Source: Bacteroidales bacterium
Lineage (GTDB): Bacteria > Bacteroidota > Bacteroidia > Bacteroidales > VadinHA17
Length of the DNA stretch: 47,104 nucleotides
Direction of reading: 5' to 3'
NCBI GenBank assembly: GCA_030596125.1
Contig: JAUVKT010000011.1
Coordinates: forward strand, 1 to 47,104
The position numbers and the translations under genes are program-made. Below are positions 1 through 8,732 of this stretch, one piece after another (within the stretch, counting starts at the first letter, position 1; the number at the start of each line of letters is the position of its first letter). The notes under the pieces were generated by a model. It had not been told where the DNA came from. It saw nothing but the letters and a program-made list of their open reading frames with translations, and made no database searches.

Positions 1-1579
1 TAAGATAGAACTGAAGAACATTTGATGATTCAATTTCCAGAGGTGTAACCTTCCCATTTATTAAATCTTTTGATTCGAGGCTCAGGTAATCATTGATCTT
101 AGTAACTGCAGATCCATTAATTTCTTCGGGTGGGTTTTTCCTGTAATTAATCATCATATTGGTGATCTCCACGGCTCCCTCTTTCCCTTTTCTTACAATA
201 TTAATAAGTCTCTCCTTATAAAACCCATATTCGTGGTAAATGTCTATTAAAAGTTCATAGATGGTTTTTCCTTCAGAAGCAGCGAATGCTGCTATCTCAG
301 CGACTAGGGCACAAGATCCTACTGCATCTTTATCACGTACATAGTCGCCAGGTAAAAAACCAAAACTCTCTTCACCGCCTCCGATAAACTTTTTACTATC
401 GCCTATATTAACCATAAGGCTGGCAAAATATTTGAATCCTGTAAGTACATTAAAGCACTCAACTCTGTTTTGATCAGCTATCTTATCAAAAAGATCGGAT
501 GTAACTATCGTTTTAATGATGTACTCATTTCCTGTTAAAAGGTTTCTCTCTTTCATCTGGCTGATAATATACCAGATAAGGATTAAACCGGTCTGATTAC
601 CATTCAGAAGGACAAATTCATTTCTACTGTTTCGTACTGCAATACCCAGTCTGTCGGCATCGGGATCAGTCGCCATAACTACGACAGCATCGGTTTTCAG
701 AGCCTTTTCAATTGCCATCTTAAGTGCTGCCGACTCCTCCGGGTTGGGCGATTTAACGGTTGGGAAATTACCATCTACTATGTCCTGTTCGGGAACGTTT
801 ATAATATTTGTAAACCCAAACCTTTTCATTGCATCGGGTACTAATTTAACCCCGGTACCATGTATTGGTGTGTATACGATGCCAATATCATGATATTTCC
901 TTATTATGTCAGGGTTAATACTGTAGACGGCGGCAGCTTCAATAAAGAGTTCATCTATCTCTTTGCCGATAGAATGAATCAAATCAGGATTGGGATCAAA
1001 TTTTATATCTTTTACTGATTTTATATCTTTTACCTCACTGATAATATTGGTGTCGTGTGGTGAGGTTATTTGTCCGCCGTCGTCCCAGTAGGCTTTATAA
1101 CCGTTATACTCCGGGGGATTGTGAGATGCTGTTATAATTACACCACTTTTACATCCAAGATGGCGAATTGCAAATGATAACTCAGGAGTTGGTCTAAGGG
1201 CATCAAAAAGATAAACCTCAATACCATTGGCAGAAAATATCTCTGCGGCAACTTCGGCAAAGTACCTGCTGTTATTTCTGCAATCATAACCGATTGCTAC
1301 TTTTATTACCTCTCTGTTTCCAAACTGTTTGATAAGGTAATTCGAAAGCCCCTGCGTTGTCAGTCCGAGTGTGTATTTGTTCATCCTGTTGGTACCTGCT
1401 CCCATTATACCTCTTAGTCCGCCGGTACCAAACTCAAGATCTTTGTAAAATGCATCTACAAGGGCTTTCTCATCATTAGCCATCATGTTACGTACTTCGG
1501 ACCTTGTCTCTTCATCATACTCATCTGTCAGCCATGTTGCTGCTTTGGAGCGAATAATTTCAATTTCATTGTTATCCAT
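1..1579 (-). CDS. Phosphoglucomutase/phosphomannomutase family protein (3' end outside window)
   Basis: Interconverts hexose 1- and 6-phosphates in the cytoplasm, probably supplying glucose-1-phosphate to RfbA upstream in the same operon. The reading frame is open from an ATG at 1579 to the left edge, about 526 codons, so the C-terminal part is missing. Seen: the active-site phosphoserine loop TASHNPPEYNGYK with Ser near residue 152, an N-terminal FGTGGLRGIMGAG segment typical of the long (about 570-580 residue) phospho-sugar mutases, and the metal-loop type segment ATDPDADRLG. The last visible residues (SSNVLQFYL) resemble the region just before the C-terminal phosphate-binding domain, so roughly 50 residues are lost. 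Its start overlaps the rfbD stop by 8 nt, indicating cotranscription. Glucose versus mannose specificity cannot be told by eye. Confidence 0.93.
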   Translation of the reverse strand, partial: MDNNEIEIIRSKAATWLTDEYDEETRSEVRNMMANDEKALVDAFYKDLEFGTGGLRGIMGAGTNRMNKYTLGLTTQGLSNYLIKQFGNREVIKVAIGYDCRNNSRYFAEVAAEIFSANGIEVYLFDALRPTPELSFAIRHLGCKSGVIITASHNPPEYNGYKAYWDDGGQITSPHDTNIISEVKDIKSVKDIKFDPNPDLIHSIGKEIDELFIEAAAVYSINPDIIRKYHDIGIVYTPIHGTGVKLVPDAMKRFGFTNIINVPEQDIVDGNFPTVKSPNPEESAALKMAIEKALKTDAVVVMATDPDADRLGIAVRNSRNEFVLLNGNQTGLILIWYIISQMKERNLLTGNEYIIKTIVTSDLFDKIADQNRVECFNVLTGFKYFASLMVNIGDSKKFIGGGEESFGFLPGDYVRDKDAVGSCALVAEIAAFAASEGKTIYELLIDIYHEYGFYKERLINIVRKGKEGAVEITNMMINYRKNPPEEINGSAVTKINDYLSLESKDLINGKVTPLEIESSNVLQFYL

Positions 1580-2453
1580 AGTTCACGCTAATTTTATTAA
1601 GACACAAAGCCAGACTCTCTTTCCAATGTGGAATAGTCAGGCTATAACTTTTTAATATTTTGTCTTTACTCATTACTGAATAGACCGGTCGTTGAGCAGG
1701 CAGAGGATAACCTGATGTGGGTATAGGTACAATTTTAGTATTTAATTTTTTGATGTTTATAATTTCTGTGGCAAATTGATACCATGTTGCTTCACCCAGG
1801 TTAGAGTAATGAAAGATTCCCGGTCTGAAAATATTTTCTCCTGATTCTGCTTTTCTGATTATCTCAATAAGTGTGGCAGCAAGGTCATATGCATATGTGG
1901 GTGTTCCTGTCTGGTCGTCAACTATTTTCACCTCATCCATTTTCCCGGCAAGCTTCAGGACGGTCTTGACAAAATTGCTCCCAAATGATGAATAGAGCCA
2001 TGATGTTCTGATTACCATGGAATTTGCATTCTTAAGTGCTTCTTTTTCTCCCAGAAGTTTCGACAGACCGTATTTTGAGATGGGCGATGGAATATCGGTT
2101 TCGGTATATGGGATTTTTGAATTTCCATCAAACACGAAATCGGTTGATATATGTATCAGTCTGCAATCTGTTTTACTGATTGCCTTAACAATATTAGAAA
2201 CTGCAGTTCCATTGATCTGGTTAGCTTTGTCTTCGTTTGTTTCAGCCTTATCAACTGCAGTGTATCCTGCACAATTTATTATATAGCGTGGTTTTTCCCT
2301 GTTTATGACAGAGCTTAGCTTATTAAAATCTGTTATGTCGAGTGTGTCGATATCTGTAAATATAAATCTTGCGCCGGGCAGGTTTCCCCGCATCTCATTC
2401 AGTTCGCTTCCCAGTTGTCCGTCTGATCCTGTAATAAGAATTGTAAACTCCAT
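1572..2453 (-). CDS. rfbD: dTDP-4-dehydrorhamnose reductase
   Basis: Last step of dTDP-L-rhamnose synthesis: NAD(P)H reduction of the 4-keto group of dTDP-4-dehydrorhamnose. The protein has 293 residues, normal for the family. It shows an N-terminal Rossmann motif (ITGSDGQLGSEL, residues 7-18), the STDFVFDG strand around 103-110 and the short-chain dehydrogenase dyad in KYGLSK (Tyr128, Lys132). The ATG lies 2 nt downstream of the rfbC stop, and the end overlaps the phosphohexomutase start, so it is embedded in a tight operon. Confidence is high because rfbC and rfbA lie directly upstream. Confidence 0.95.
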   Translation of the reverse strand: MEFTILITGSDGQLGSELNEMRGNLPGARFIFTDIDTLDITDFNKLSSVINREKPRYIINCAGYTAVDKAETNEDKANQINGTAVSNIVKAISKTDCRLIHISTDFVFDGNSKIPYTETDIPSPISKYGLSKLLGEKEALKNANSMVIRTSWLYSSFGSNFVKTVLKLAGKMDEVKIVDDQTGTPTYAYDLAATLIEIIRKAESGENIFRPGIFHYSNLGEATWYQFATEIINIKKLNTKIVPIPTSGYPLPAQRPVYSVMSKDKILKSYSLTIPHWKESLALCLNKISVNYG

Positions 2454-2455
2454 AT

Positions 2456-3004
2456 TCAGAAATTCATTTCAGCTTTATTTATCTCCGGATTATTCAGATC
2501 TTTATCACTTACGATGGCTTTTGCAAGATCTATCTGCCAGTCGATCCCAATTGTTCTGTCATTAAAAAGAATACCTCTCTCGTGCTCTTTACTGTAGAGA
2601 TTATCACATTTATAAAGAATGACAGCTTCGTCACTTATAACTGAGAACCCGTGAGCAAATCCACGTGGTATAAAGAGCTGTTTTTTTTCTTCGGAATCGA
2701 GAAACAGGCCGAACCATTTTTTATATGTAGGTGAGTCGGTTCGCAGATCAACAGCAACATCAAAAATTTTCCCTTTTATAACCCTGATAAGCTTTGACTG
2801 CGCCTTAGGGTTCAACTGGTAATGTAGTCCCCTTATCACATTCAGGGCTGATTTTGATTCATTATCCTGCAGCGGGTAATAATCGAGTCCCTTATCGAGA
2901 AAATTTTTCTGATTATAACTTTCGAAGAAATAACCCCTTGTATCCTTATATACTACAGGCTCAATAATCAGAAGTCCCGGAAAATTAGTTTCAATAACTC
3001 TCAT
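2456..3004 (-). CDS. rfbC: dTDP-4-dehydrorhamnose 3,5-epimerase
   Basis: Epimerises C3 and C5 of dTDP-4-keto-6-deoxyglucose, the third step of dTDP-rhamnose synthesis. At 182 residues it has the standard RmlC cupin length. Seen: FFESYNQKNF near the N-terminus, the catalytic His61 in VIRGLHYQLNPKAQSK, the cupin segment IPRGFAHGFSVIS around 112-124, and Tyr131 in YKCDNLY in the position expected of the catalytic acid. It starts 15 nt after the rfbA stop and ends 2 nt before rfbD. Confidence 0.96.
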   Translation of the reverse strand: MRVIETNFPGLLIIEPVVYKDTRGYFFESYNQKNFLDKGLDYYPLQDNESKSALNVIRGLHYQLNPKAQSKLIRVIKGKIFDVAVDLRTDSPTYKKWFGLFLDSEEKKQLFIPRGFAHGFSVISDEAVILYKCDNLYSKEHERGILFNDRTIGIDWQIDLAKAIVSDKDLNNPEINKAEMNF

Positions 3005-3019
3005 TAATTGGATAAGTTA

Positions 3020-3913
3020 TTATCTGTTTTCATTATAAATCCGTATCCCTTCATCAGCAATTCGTTTGAGGTAGGCTCCATACTGACTTTTACCGTAAGA
3101 TTCTGCCAGCCATAACAATTGTTCCCTGTCGATAAAACCTCTTATATATGCTATTTCTTCAATACATGAAGCTTTGAGACCCTGTCTCTGCTCAAGAGTT
3201 GCAATGAAGTTTGATGCTTGCAACAGACTGTCGTAAGTACCTGTATCGAGCCATGCCATACCCCTGCCTAAAAGATTAACTTTCAGACTGCCCTCATCCA
3301 GGTAAAGCTTGTTAAGATCTGTAATTTCGAGTTCACCTCTTGCTGAGGGTTTGAGTGATTTGGCTTTATCGACAACATCGTTCCCATAAAAATATAATCC
3401 GGTTACAGCATAATTTGACTTGGGTTTTGCCGGCTTCTCCTCAATTGATACTGCATTTTTGTATTTATCAAATTCTACAACTCCATATCTTTCAGGGTCA
3501 GTTACATAATATCCAAAAACAGATGCACCTGATTTTATTTCTGCAGTTTTCAGCAGGGTGTCTCCAAAACCGTGTCCGTAGAAAATATTGTCGCCCAGGA
3601 TCATGCATACCGGATCGGGGCCGATAAATTCTTCACCGATCATAAATGCCTGTGCCAGTCCTTCCGGTTCAGGTTGTGTGGCATAAGAAAAGCTCATTCC
3701 AAGATTTGAGCCATCACCTAACAGATCCTCGAACACCAGTACATCCCTGGGAGTTGATATAACCAATACTTCCCTGATACCTGCAAGCATTAATACCGAG
3801 AGCGGATAATAGATCATAGGTTTATCATAAACCGGTAATATCTGTTTTGAAATTGATTTTGTAACAGGATGTAACCTGGTACCTGCTCCGCCGGCTAAAA
3901 TAATACCTTTCAT
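3020..3913 (-). CDS. rfbA: Glucose-1-phosphate thymidylyltransferase
   Basis: Makes dTDP-glucose from glucose-1-phosphate and dTTP, the entry to the dTDP-sugar pathway. The 297-residue length matches RmlA. The nucleotidyl-transferase signature [17 protein letters not shown] lies at residues 8-24, followed by [27 protein letters not shown]-like ([11 protein letters not shown]) and [11 protein letters not shown] segments are all typical. The gene sits between a UDP-glucuronate decarboxylase and rfbC, with 29-nt and 15-nt gaps. The dehydratase gene rfbB, often adjacent, is not in the window. Confidence 0.96.
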   Translation of the reverse strand: MKGIILAGGAGTRLHPVTKSISKQILPVYDKPMIYYPLSVLMLAGIREVLVISTPRDVLVFEDLLGDGSNLGMSFSYATQPEPEGLAQAFMIGEEFIGPDPVCMILGDNIFYGHGFGDTLLKTAEIKSGASVFGYYVTDPERYGVVEFDKYKNAVSIEEKPAKPKSNYAVTGLYFYGNDVVDKAKSLKPSARGELEITDLNKLYLDEGSLKVNLLGRGMAWLDTGTYDSLLQASNFIATLEQRQGLKASCIEEIAYIRGFIDREQLLWLAESYGKSQYGAYLKRIADEGIRIYNENR

Positions 3914-3942
3914 TTAATAGCTGTTTAACTTATAGTTAATAA

Positions 3943-4884
3943 TTATTTGTCAGAAATTTTTCTGAAATATTCACATGTTTTCCTGAGCCCCTCATCGAGT
4001 GCAGTAACCGGTTTCCATCCAAGTTTCTTATTTGCTAACGAGATATCCGGCTTACGCCTAAGAGGATCATCTTCAGGAAGTGGTTTAAATATAATATCAG
4101 AACCCGAACCGGTAATGTCGATGATCTTTGCGGCCATATTAAGTATTGTTATCTCTTCAGGGTTCCCAAGGTTTATTGGGCCGGTGCATTTACCATCATA
4201 TTCCATCAATTTCTTCAGACCTTCAATAAGATCATCAATATACTGGAAACTTCTTGTTTGATTACCATCACCAAAGACGGTAATATCTTCACCTTTTAGC
4301 GCCTGGACGGTAAAATTGGATACAACTCTTCCGTCATCAGGCATCATACGGGGTCCGTATGTATTAAATATCCTTGCTATCCTGATGTCGACATTGTTTT
4401 GCATATGATAACTCATAAACAATGTTTCGGCGCATCTTTTCCCTTCGTCATAACATGCCCGCGGACCAAGTGGATTAACGTTTCCCCAATAGGTCTCAGG
4501 CTGAGGATGTACAAGTGGATCACCATATACTTCGCTTGTTGAAGCTTGCAATATTCTTGCACCGGTTCGTTTTGCAAGTCCGAGCAAATTAATCGAACCC
4601 ATTACAGATGTCTTAACGGTTTTTATGGCATTATACTGGTAATGTATTGGAGAAGCAGGACATGCAAGGTTGTAAATCTCATCTACTGCGGCATAAAATG
4701 GCATTGTAATATCATGCCTTATTAATTCAAAGTATGGGTCATTAATAAGATCAATAATGTTTTTTCTGGAACCTGTAAAATAGTTGTCCAGACATAAAAC
4801 TTCATTACCATCGTTTAACAGACTTTCGCATAGATGAGACCCAATAAATCCGGCACCTCCGGTCACTAATATTCTTTTTCTCAT
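3943..4884 (-). CDS. UDP-glucuronate decarboxylase (UDP-xylose synthase)
   Basis: Extended short-chain dehydrogenase predicted to convert UDP-glucuronate to UDP-xylose. 313 residues. Seen: [12 protein letters not shown] nucleotide-binding motif (residues 9-20), the segment [17 protein letters not shown] that separates UDP-xylose synthases from GalE and Rml[10 protein letters not shown], the catalytic YDEGKR, and the [11 protein letters not shown] strand. RmlB would show a different substrate loop and is usually longer, so this is not the missing rfbB. It is the first gene of the five-gene minus-strand operon and has a promoter candidate upstream at 5040-5067. Exact product (xylose versus a 4-keto-pentose intermediate) is inferred from family. 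Confidence 0.9.
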   Translation of the reverse strand: MRKRILVTGGAGFIGSHLCESLLNDGNEVLCLDNYFTGSRKNIIDLINDPYFELIRHDITMPFYAAVDEIYNLACPASPIHYQYNAIKTVKTSVMGSINLLGLAKRTGARILQASTSEVYGDPLVHPQPETYWGNVNPLGPRACYDEGKRCAETLFMSYHMQNNVDIRIARIFNTYGPRMMPDDGRVVSNFTVQALKGEDITVFGDGNQTRSFQYIDDLIEGLKKLMEYDGKCTGPINLGNPEEITILNMAAKIIDITGSGSDIIFKPLPEDDPLRRKPDISLANKKLGWKPVTALDEGLRKTCEYFRKISDK

Positions 4885-5039
4885 GAACTATTTTTATCAA
4901 TTTCCTTTGTGTGTCATTCTGAAAACCGAATAATATTGAACCAAAAAAGTCTCTTTATCCAAATAGCTTAAAAAGGCCAGACAGATTTATATAGAAACAA
5001 GTTTGTACGACATTTGAATGACTTCATTTTTATAACATA

Positions 5040-5067
5040 CAAATATAGTAATTCCTGAATTATCAAA
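5040..5067 (-). promoter_or_regulatory. Candidate Bacteroidota promoter for the sugar operon
   Basis: On the minus strand there is TATATTTG (plus 5040-5047), a match to the Bacteroidota -7 consensus TAnnTTTG, and TTTG (plus 5064-5067) 16 nt upstream as a -33 element. It would give a leader of about 150 nt ahead of the decarboxylase gene. Pattern match only. Confidence 0.5.
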
Positions 5068-5144
5068 AAATCGATATAGCATTTCTATATGGTCTTAGGT
5101 ACGTGAAAACTAACTAAATATTAGGATTTTAGATTAGTCTTAAG

Positions 5145-5152
5145 TAATTTTG
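5145..5152 (+). promoter_or_regulatory. Candidate -7 element for rpsA operon
   Basis: TAATTTTG matches TAnnTTTG about 60 nt upstream of the S1 start. No good -33 TTTG is visible at the expected distance, so support is moderate. Confidence 0.4.
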
Positions 5153-5212
5153 CGTTCAATTTTTATCAATATAATGTCTAACTTATTAATTATTAGATTA
5201 TTCAATTAAATC

Positions 5213-7366
5213 ATGTCAGAAAAAAGTAAGAACGAAACTGAAAAGGCTGTAGAGGCTACAGAGGCTGTAAAAGAAGAGGCTGTAGAGGCAGTAAAAGAAG
5301 AGGCTGTAGAGGCTGTAAAAGAAGAGGCTGTAGAGGCAGTAAAAGAAGAGGCTGTAGAGGCAGTAAAAGAAGAGGCTGTAGAGGTTGAGCAAAGCGAAAT
5401 CCCGCCAAGCGGGACTGTAAAAGAAGAGGCTGTAGAGGTTGAGCAAAGCGAAATCCCGCCAAGCGGGACTGTAAAAGAGAAGGCTGTAAAGGCTGTAAAA
5501 GAAGAGGTAGTTGAGACTGTAAAGGCAGTAAAGAAAGCGAAAAAAGTAAAGGTTGATGTTGATGACAAACCTGAAAAAACATCGGTTGAAGATTTTGACT
5601 GGGATGTTTTTGAGAGTAAAGGCTCTCATGAATCTCCTAAGTTTAAGGAGTATGAGACTATGTACAATGAAACATTGTCAACAATTGCAGTTGATGAGGT
5701 TGTAGATGGTAACGTAATCTCAATGACCAAGCGTGAAGTTGTAATTAATATCGGGTACAAGTCAGAAGGTGTTGTGAGCCTGAATGAATTCAGGTATAAT
5801 CCGGATCTCAAGCCGGGTGATACAGTTGAAGTTTATGTAGAGAGCCAGGAGGATAAAAAAGGACAGCTTATTTTGTCTCACAAGAGAGCTCGTGCACTTA
5901 AATCCTGGGAAAGGGTTAATACGGCTCTCGAAAATGATGAAATTATCAATGGTTACATCAAGTGTCGCACCAAAGGTGGTATGATCGTAGATGTTTTTGG
6001 TATAGAGGCCTTCCTTCCAGGATCACAGATTGATGTCAAGCCAATACGCGACTATGATATTTATGTCAATAAAACAATGGAATTCAAGGTTGTTAAGATA
6101 AATCATGAATTCAAAAATGTTGTTGTGTCTCATAAAGCACTTATTGAGGCTGAACTTGAGACTCAAAAGAAAGAGATTATAGCTAAACTTGAAAAGGGAC
6201 AGGTTCTTGAGGGAACAGTTAAGAATATTACATCCTATGGAGTATTTATTGACCTTGGTGGAGTAGATGGCCTTATCCATATTACAGATCTTTCATGGGG
6301 CAGGGTTAACCATCCTGAAGAGATCGTTCAACTTGATCAGAAGTTGAATGTTGTAATTCTTGACTTCGATGATGATAAGAAGAGAATTGCTCTTGGTCTG
6401 AAGCAACTTACATCTCATCCATGGGATTCCCTTGACGAGAAACTGAAAGTTGGTGATAATATTAAAGGTAAAGTTGTTGTGATGGCTGATTATGGCGCGT
6501 TTGTTGAGATTGCATCCGGAGTTGAAGGTCTGATTCACGTATCTGAAATGTCATGGTCGCAACATCTCAGAAGCGCTCAGGAATTTATGACTGTGGGTGA
6601 TGAGGTTAATGCTGTTATTCTTACACTTGATCGTGAACAGAGAAAAATGTCACTCGGAATTAAACAGCTTAAGACCGATCCGTGGGAAAAAATTGATGAA
6701 AAATATTCAGTGGGTTCGAAGCACACAGCAAAGGTGCGTAATTTTACCAATTTTGGAGTATTTGTAGAAATTGAAGAGGGGATTGACGGATTGATCCATA
6801 TATCTGATCTTTCATGGACCAAAAAAATTAAGCATCCGGCTGAATTTACATCTATCGATTCTGAGATTGAGGTAGCTGTACTTGAGATTGATAAGGAAAA
6901 CAGGAGGTTGAGCCTGGGACATAAGCAACTTGAAGAGAACCCATGGGATGTATTTGAAGATCTGTTTACTGTCGATTCTATCCATGAAGGCACAATCGTA
7001 AACGTGTTTGATAAAGGAGCAGTAGTTGCACTTCAGTATGGTGTTGAAGGATTTGTTACTCCAAAACATCTTGTTAAAGAAGATGGATCTTCCGGCAAAA
7101 TAGAGGAAAAGTTGCAATTCAAGGTTATTGAATTCAATAAGGCTGCCAAAAAGATAATTTTGTCTCATAGCAGAATATTTGAGGATGAAAAGCGCGGAAA
7201 AAAACATGAAACACCCAAAAGTGCTCATAAGGATACAAAGCATACTGCCAGGAAAATCAAATCAAATCTTGAAAAAACAACTCTTGGTGATATAACTGAT
7301 TTAGCGGCTCTTAAAGAAGAAATGGAAGAAAAAGAGAATAAATCTTCCAAATCTAAGAAAAAATAG
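5213..7366 (+). CDS. rpsA: 30S ribosomal protein S1 homologue with repetitive N-terminal extension
   Basis: RNA-binding ribosomal protein that helps load mRNA on the 30S subunit. Six S1 (OB-fold) domains can be read: starts near residues 160, 245, 325, 410, 495 and 580, each with a G-x-V-x-x-x-x-x-x-G-x-F/V-V/I pattern; domains 3-5 carry the strongest consensus (YGVFIDLGGVDGLIH, YGAFVEIASGVEGLIH, FGVFVEIEEGIDGLIH). The C-terminus is Lys/Glu-rich. The family in Bacteroidota is about 600 residues; this one has 717 because residues 10-110 are a low-complexity Val-Lys-Glu-Glu-Ala repeat, probably disordered. ATG at 5213 is kept because the repeat frame is continuous with the S1 domains. The following STAS gene starts 35 nt downstream. 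Confidence 0.95.
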   Translation: MSEKSKNETEKAVEATEAVKEEAVEAVKEEAVEAVKEEAVEAVKEEAVEAVKEEAVEVEQSEIPPSGTVKEEAVEVEQSEIPPSGTVKEKAVKAVKEEVVETVKAVKKAKKVKVDVDDKPEKTSVEDFDWDVFESKGSHESPKFKEYETMYNETLSTIAVDEVVDGNVISMTKREVVINIGYKSEGVVSLNEFRYNPDLKPGDTVEVYVESQEDKKGQLILSHKRARALKSWERVNTALENDEIINGYIKCRTKGGMIVDVFGIEAFLPGSQIDVKPIRDYDIYVNKTMEFKVVKINHEFKNVVVSHKALIEAELETQKKEIIAKLEKGQVLEGTVKNITSYGVFIDLGGVDGLIHITDLSWGRVNHPEEIVQLDQKLNVVILDFDDDKKRIALGLKQLTSHPWDSLDEKLKVGDNIKGKVVVMADYGAFVEIASGVEGLIHVSEMSWSQHLRSAQEFMTVGDEVNAVILTLDREQRKMSLGIKQLKTDPWEKIDEKYSVGSKHTAKVRNFTNFGVFVEIEEGIDGLIHISDLSWTKKIKHPAEFTSIDSEIEVAVLEIDKENRRLSLGHKQLEENPWDVFEDLFTVDSIHEGTIVNVFDKGAVVALQYGVEGFVTPKHLVKEDGSSGKIEEKLQFKVIEFNKAAKKIILSHSRIFEDEKRGKKHETPKSAHKDTKHTARKIKSNLEKTTLGDITDLAALKEEMEEKENKSSKSKKK
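5400..5414. repeat. Perfect palindrome inside rpsA, copy 1
   Basis: TCCCGC-CAA-GCGGGA, a 6-bp GC-rich inverted repeat with a 3-nt loop in an otherwise AT-rich gene. It encodes Ile-Pro-Pro-Ser-Gly. Confidence 0.85.
5454..5468. repeat. Perfect palindrome inside rpsA, copy 2
   Basis: Identical to the palindrome 54 nt upstream; the pair arose with the 54-nt duplication. Confidence 0.85.
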
Positions 7367-7401
7367 ATATATTAGGGCTACTAATTACTAAAGTCAATGC
7401 C

Positions 7402-7740
7402 ATGGATTTTAATATTGAAAATCGGGATAAAAGTACATTAATACAGGTTCAGGCTGAAAAGCTGGATACTCATATAGCTCCGGCTCTTAAGTCTGAATTG
7501 GTGCTTGTTTCAGGAAAAGGAGAGAAAAATATTATTTTGGATCTTGAAAAATGCCAGTATTGTGATTCATCAGGACTGAGCGCAATCCTGGTAGCAAACC
7601 GTTTATGTAAGAATGCTGGTGGTACATTTGTCCTTTGTGGACTGAATGATGCCGTTGAAAGATTAATAACAATCTCCCAGCTTGATACAGTTCTTAATAT
7701 AACCGGTACTGTTGATGATGCTGAAGGCGTTATTTCTTAG
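7402..7740 (+). CDS. STAS-domain (anti-anti-sigma factor-like) protein
   Basis: Single STAS domain of 112 residues. The conserved loop CDSSGLSAIL is at 54-63, with Ser56-Ser57 in the position phosphorylated by anti-sigma kinases in SpoIIAA-type proteins. Such proteins act as cytoplasmic phospho-switches; the partner here is unknown and no SpoIIAB-type kinase is adjacent. It lies between rpsA (35-nt gap) and rnz (14-nt gap), apparently in one operon. No membrane or other domain is visible. Confidence 0.85.
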   Translation: MDFNIENRDKSTLIQVQAEKLDTHIAPALKSELVLVSGKGEKNIILDLEKCQYCDSSGLSAILVANRLCKNAGGTFVLCGLNDAVERLITISQLDTVLNITGTVDDAEGVIS

Positions 7741-7754
7741 ATCAGTTTAGGTCA

Positions 7755-8666
7755 GTGATTTTTGAAATTACAATACTCGGAAGTAGCTCAGCTTTACCGA
7801 CCTCTCAACGATATCCATCCGCTCATGTGCTTAATGCGCATGAGCGGTTTTATTTAATTGACTGCGGGGAGGGAACCCAAATGCAATTAAGAAAGAACCG
7901 GATAAGGTTAGGAAAAATAAATAATATCTTTATCAGTCATATGCATGGCGACCACCTGTTCGGTTTATATGGATTGCTTTCAACCCTGAACCTCACCGGC
8001 AGGAAAACCCCTATGAATATTTTTGCTCCTGAGCAGTTTGGCCCTATAATGCAAAGTCATCTTAGTGATTTTGATCTTTACCTGAGATATGATTTAAACT
8101 TTCACCCTCTTAAAGGTGATAACCCTTCTCTCATATTCGCAGATAAGATTATTACGGTGACCTCAATCCCATTGAGGCACAGGATACCAACCTATGGCTT
8201 TCTTTTCAGGGAAAAACAGAAAGAGAGAAACATAATTAAGGAGTCTCTCAAAGAATACAGGATTCCGCTGGTCTCAATTCCCGGGATCAAGCAGGGAGAA
8301 GATTTTATTACCGGATCGGGGAAAGTTATTCCAAATCGTGATATAACTACCGACCCTCCAATACCAAGATCATATGCATACTGTTCAGACACCTCTTATT
8401 TCGAACAACTGTCGCAATTTGTCAAAGGTGTTGATCTGCTTTACCATGAGGCAACTTTCGGATCTGAACTTGCTGACCTTGCAAGAGAAACCGGCCATTC
8501 CACTTCAATAGAGGCTGCTACTATAGCAAAAAATGCAGGAGTAAAGAAGTTGGTTATTGGTCACTTTTCGGCACGCTATAAAAGCGTAAAACCATTAGTG
8601 GAGGAGGCCAGGTCAGTTTTTAAAGATACAATTGCTGCTGCGGATGATGCAGTTATTACGATTTAA
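7755..8666 (+). CDS. rnz: Ribonuclease Z
   Basis: Zinc-dependent endonuclease that trims tRNA 3' ends. 303 residues, normal for short-form RNase Z. Seen: N-terminal GSSSALPTSQRYPS, the metallo-beta-lactamase motif HMHGDH with His62, His64, Asp66 and His67, SDTSYF, LLYHEATF and the C-terminal GHFSARY with the ATIAKNAGVKKL helix before it. The best start is GTG at 7755, which places the hydrophobic strand FEITILGSS at the N-terminus as in relatives; there is no nearby ATG. It is 14 nt behind the STAS gene. Confidence 0.95.
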   Translation: MIFEITILGSSSALPTSQRYPSAHVLNAHERFYLIDCGEGTQMQLRKNRIRLGKINNIFISHMHGDHLFGLYGLLSTLNLTGRKTPMNIFAPEQFGPIMQSHLSDFDLYLRYDLNFHPLKGDNPSLIFADKIITVTSIPLRHRIPTYGFLFREKQKERNIIKESLKEYRIPLVSIPGIKQGEDFITGSGKVIPNRDITTDPPIPRSYAYCSDTSYFEQLSQFVKGVDLLYHEATFGSELADLARETGHSTSIEAATIAKNAGVKKLVIGHFSARYKSVKPLVEEARSVFKDTIAAADDAVITI

Positions 8667-8694
8667 TTGCCTGAGTCAAACCGAAAAGATTGGC

Positions 8695-8702
8695 TATATT
8701 TG
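8695..8702 (+). promoter_or_regulatory. Candidate -7 element for guaA
   Basis: TATATTTG lies about 30 nt upstream of the guaA start, a full match to TAnnTTTG; no clear -33 TTTG at the usual spacing. Confidence 0.45.
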
Positions 8703-8732
8703 GTGCAATTATAAATTTAAATTAATAATACT

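Larger units (their letters stand above)
4885..5212. other. Divergent intergenic region
   Basis: 328 nt of AT-rich DNA between the divergently transcribed sugar operon and the S1 gene. Apart from the two promoter candidates listed separately I see no gene, tRNA or clear hairpin in it. Confidence 0.6.
5231..5510 (+). repeat. In-frame tandem repeats in rpsA N-terminus
   Basis: A 24-nt unit encoding VKEEAVEA recurs about five times from 5260 to 5380 with only A/G variation (gaggca versus gaggct). It is followed by two near-identical 54-nt copies (18 residues, VEVEQSEIPPSGTVKEEA), with the marker gagcaaagcg at 5387 and 5441. Both reverse frames stay open through the repeat, which produces spurious antisense ORFs here. 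Confidence 0.9.

Noticed and set aside
4885-5212. Possible riboswitch or small RNA in the sugar/S1 spacer
   Set aside because: AT-rich, no stable stem or conserved core seen; only promoter-like words.
5206-5629. Three long antisense ORFs over the start of rpsA
   Set aside because: They exist because the 24-nt repeat keeps all frames open; their peptides are low-complexity mirror images of the repeat.
6812-7243. 143-codon antisense ORF inside rpsA
   Set aside because: Lies entirely within well-conserved S1 domains 5-6 and has no recognisable features.
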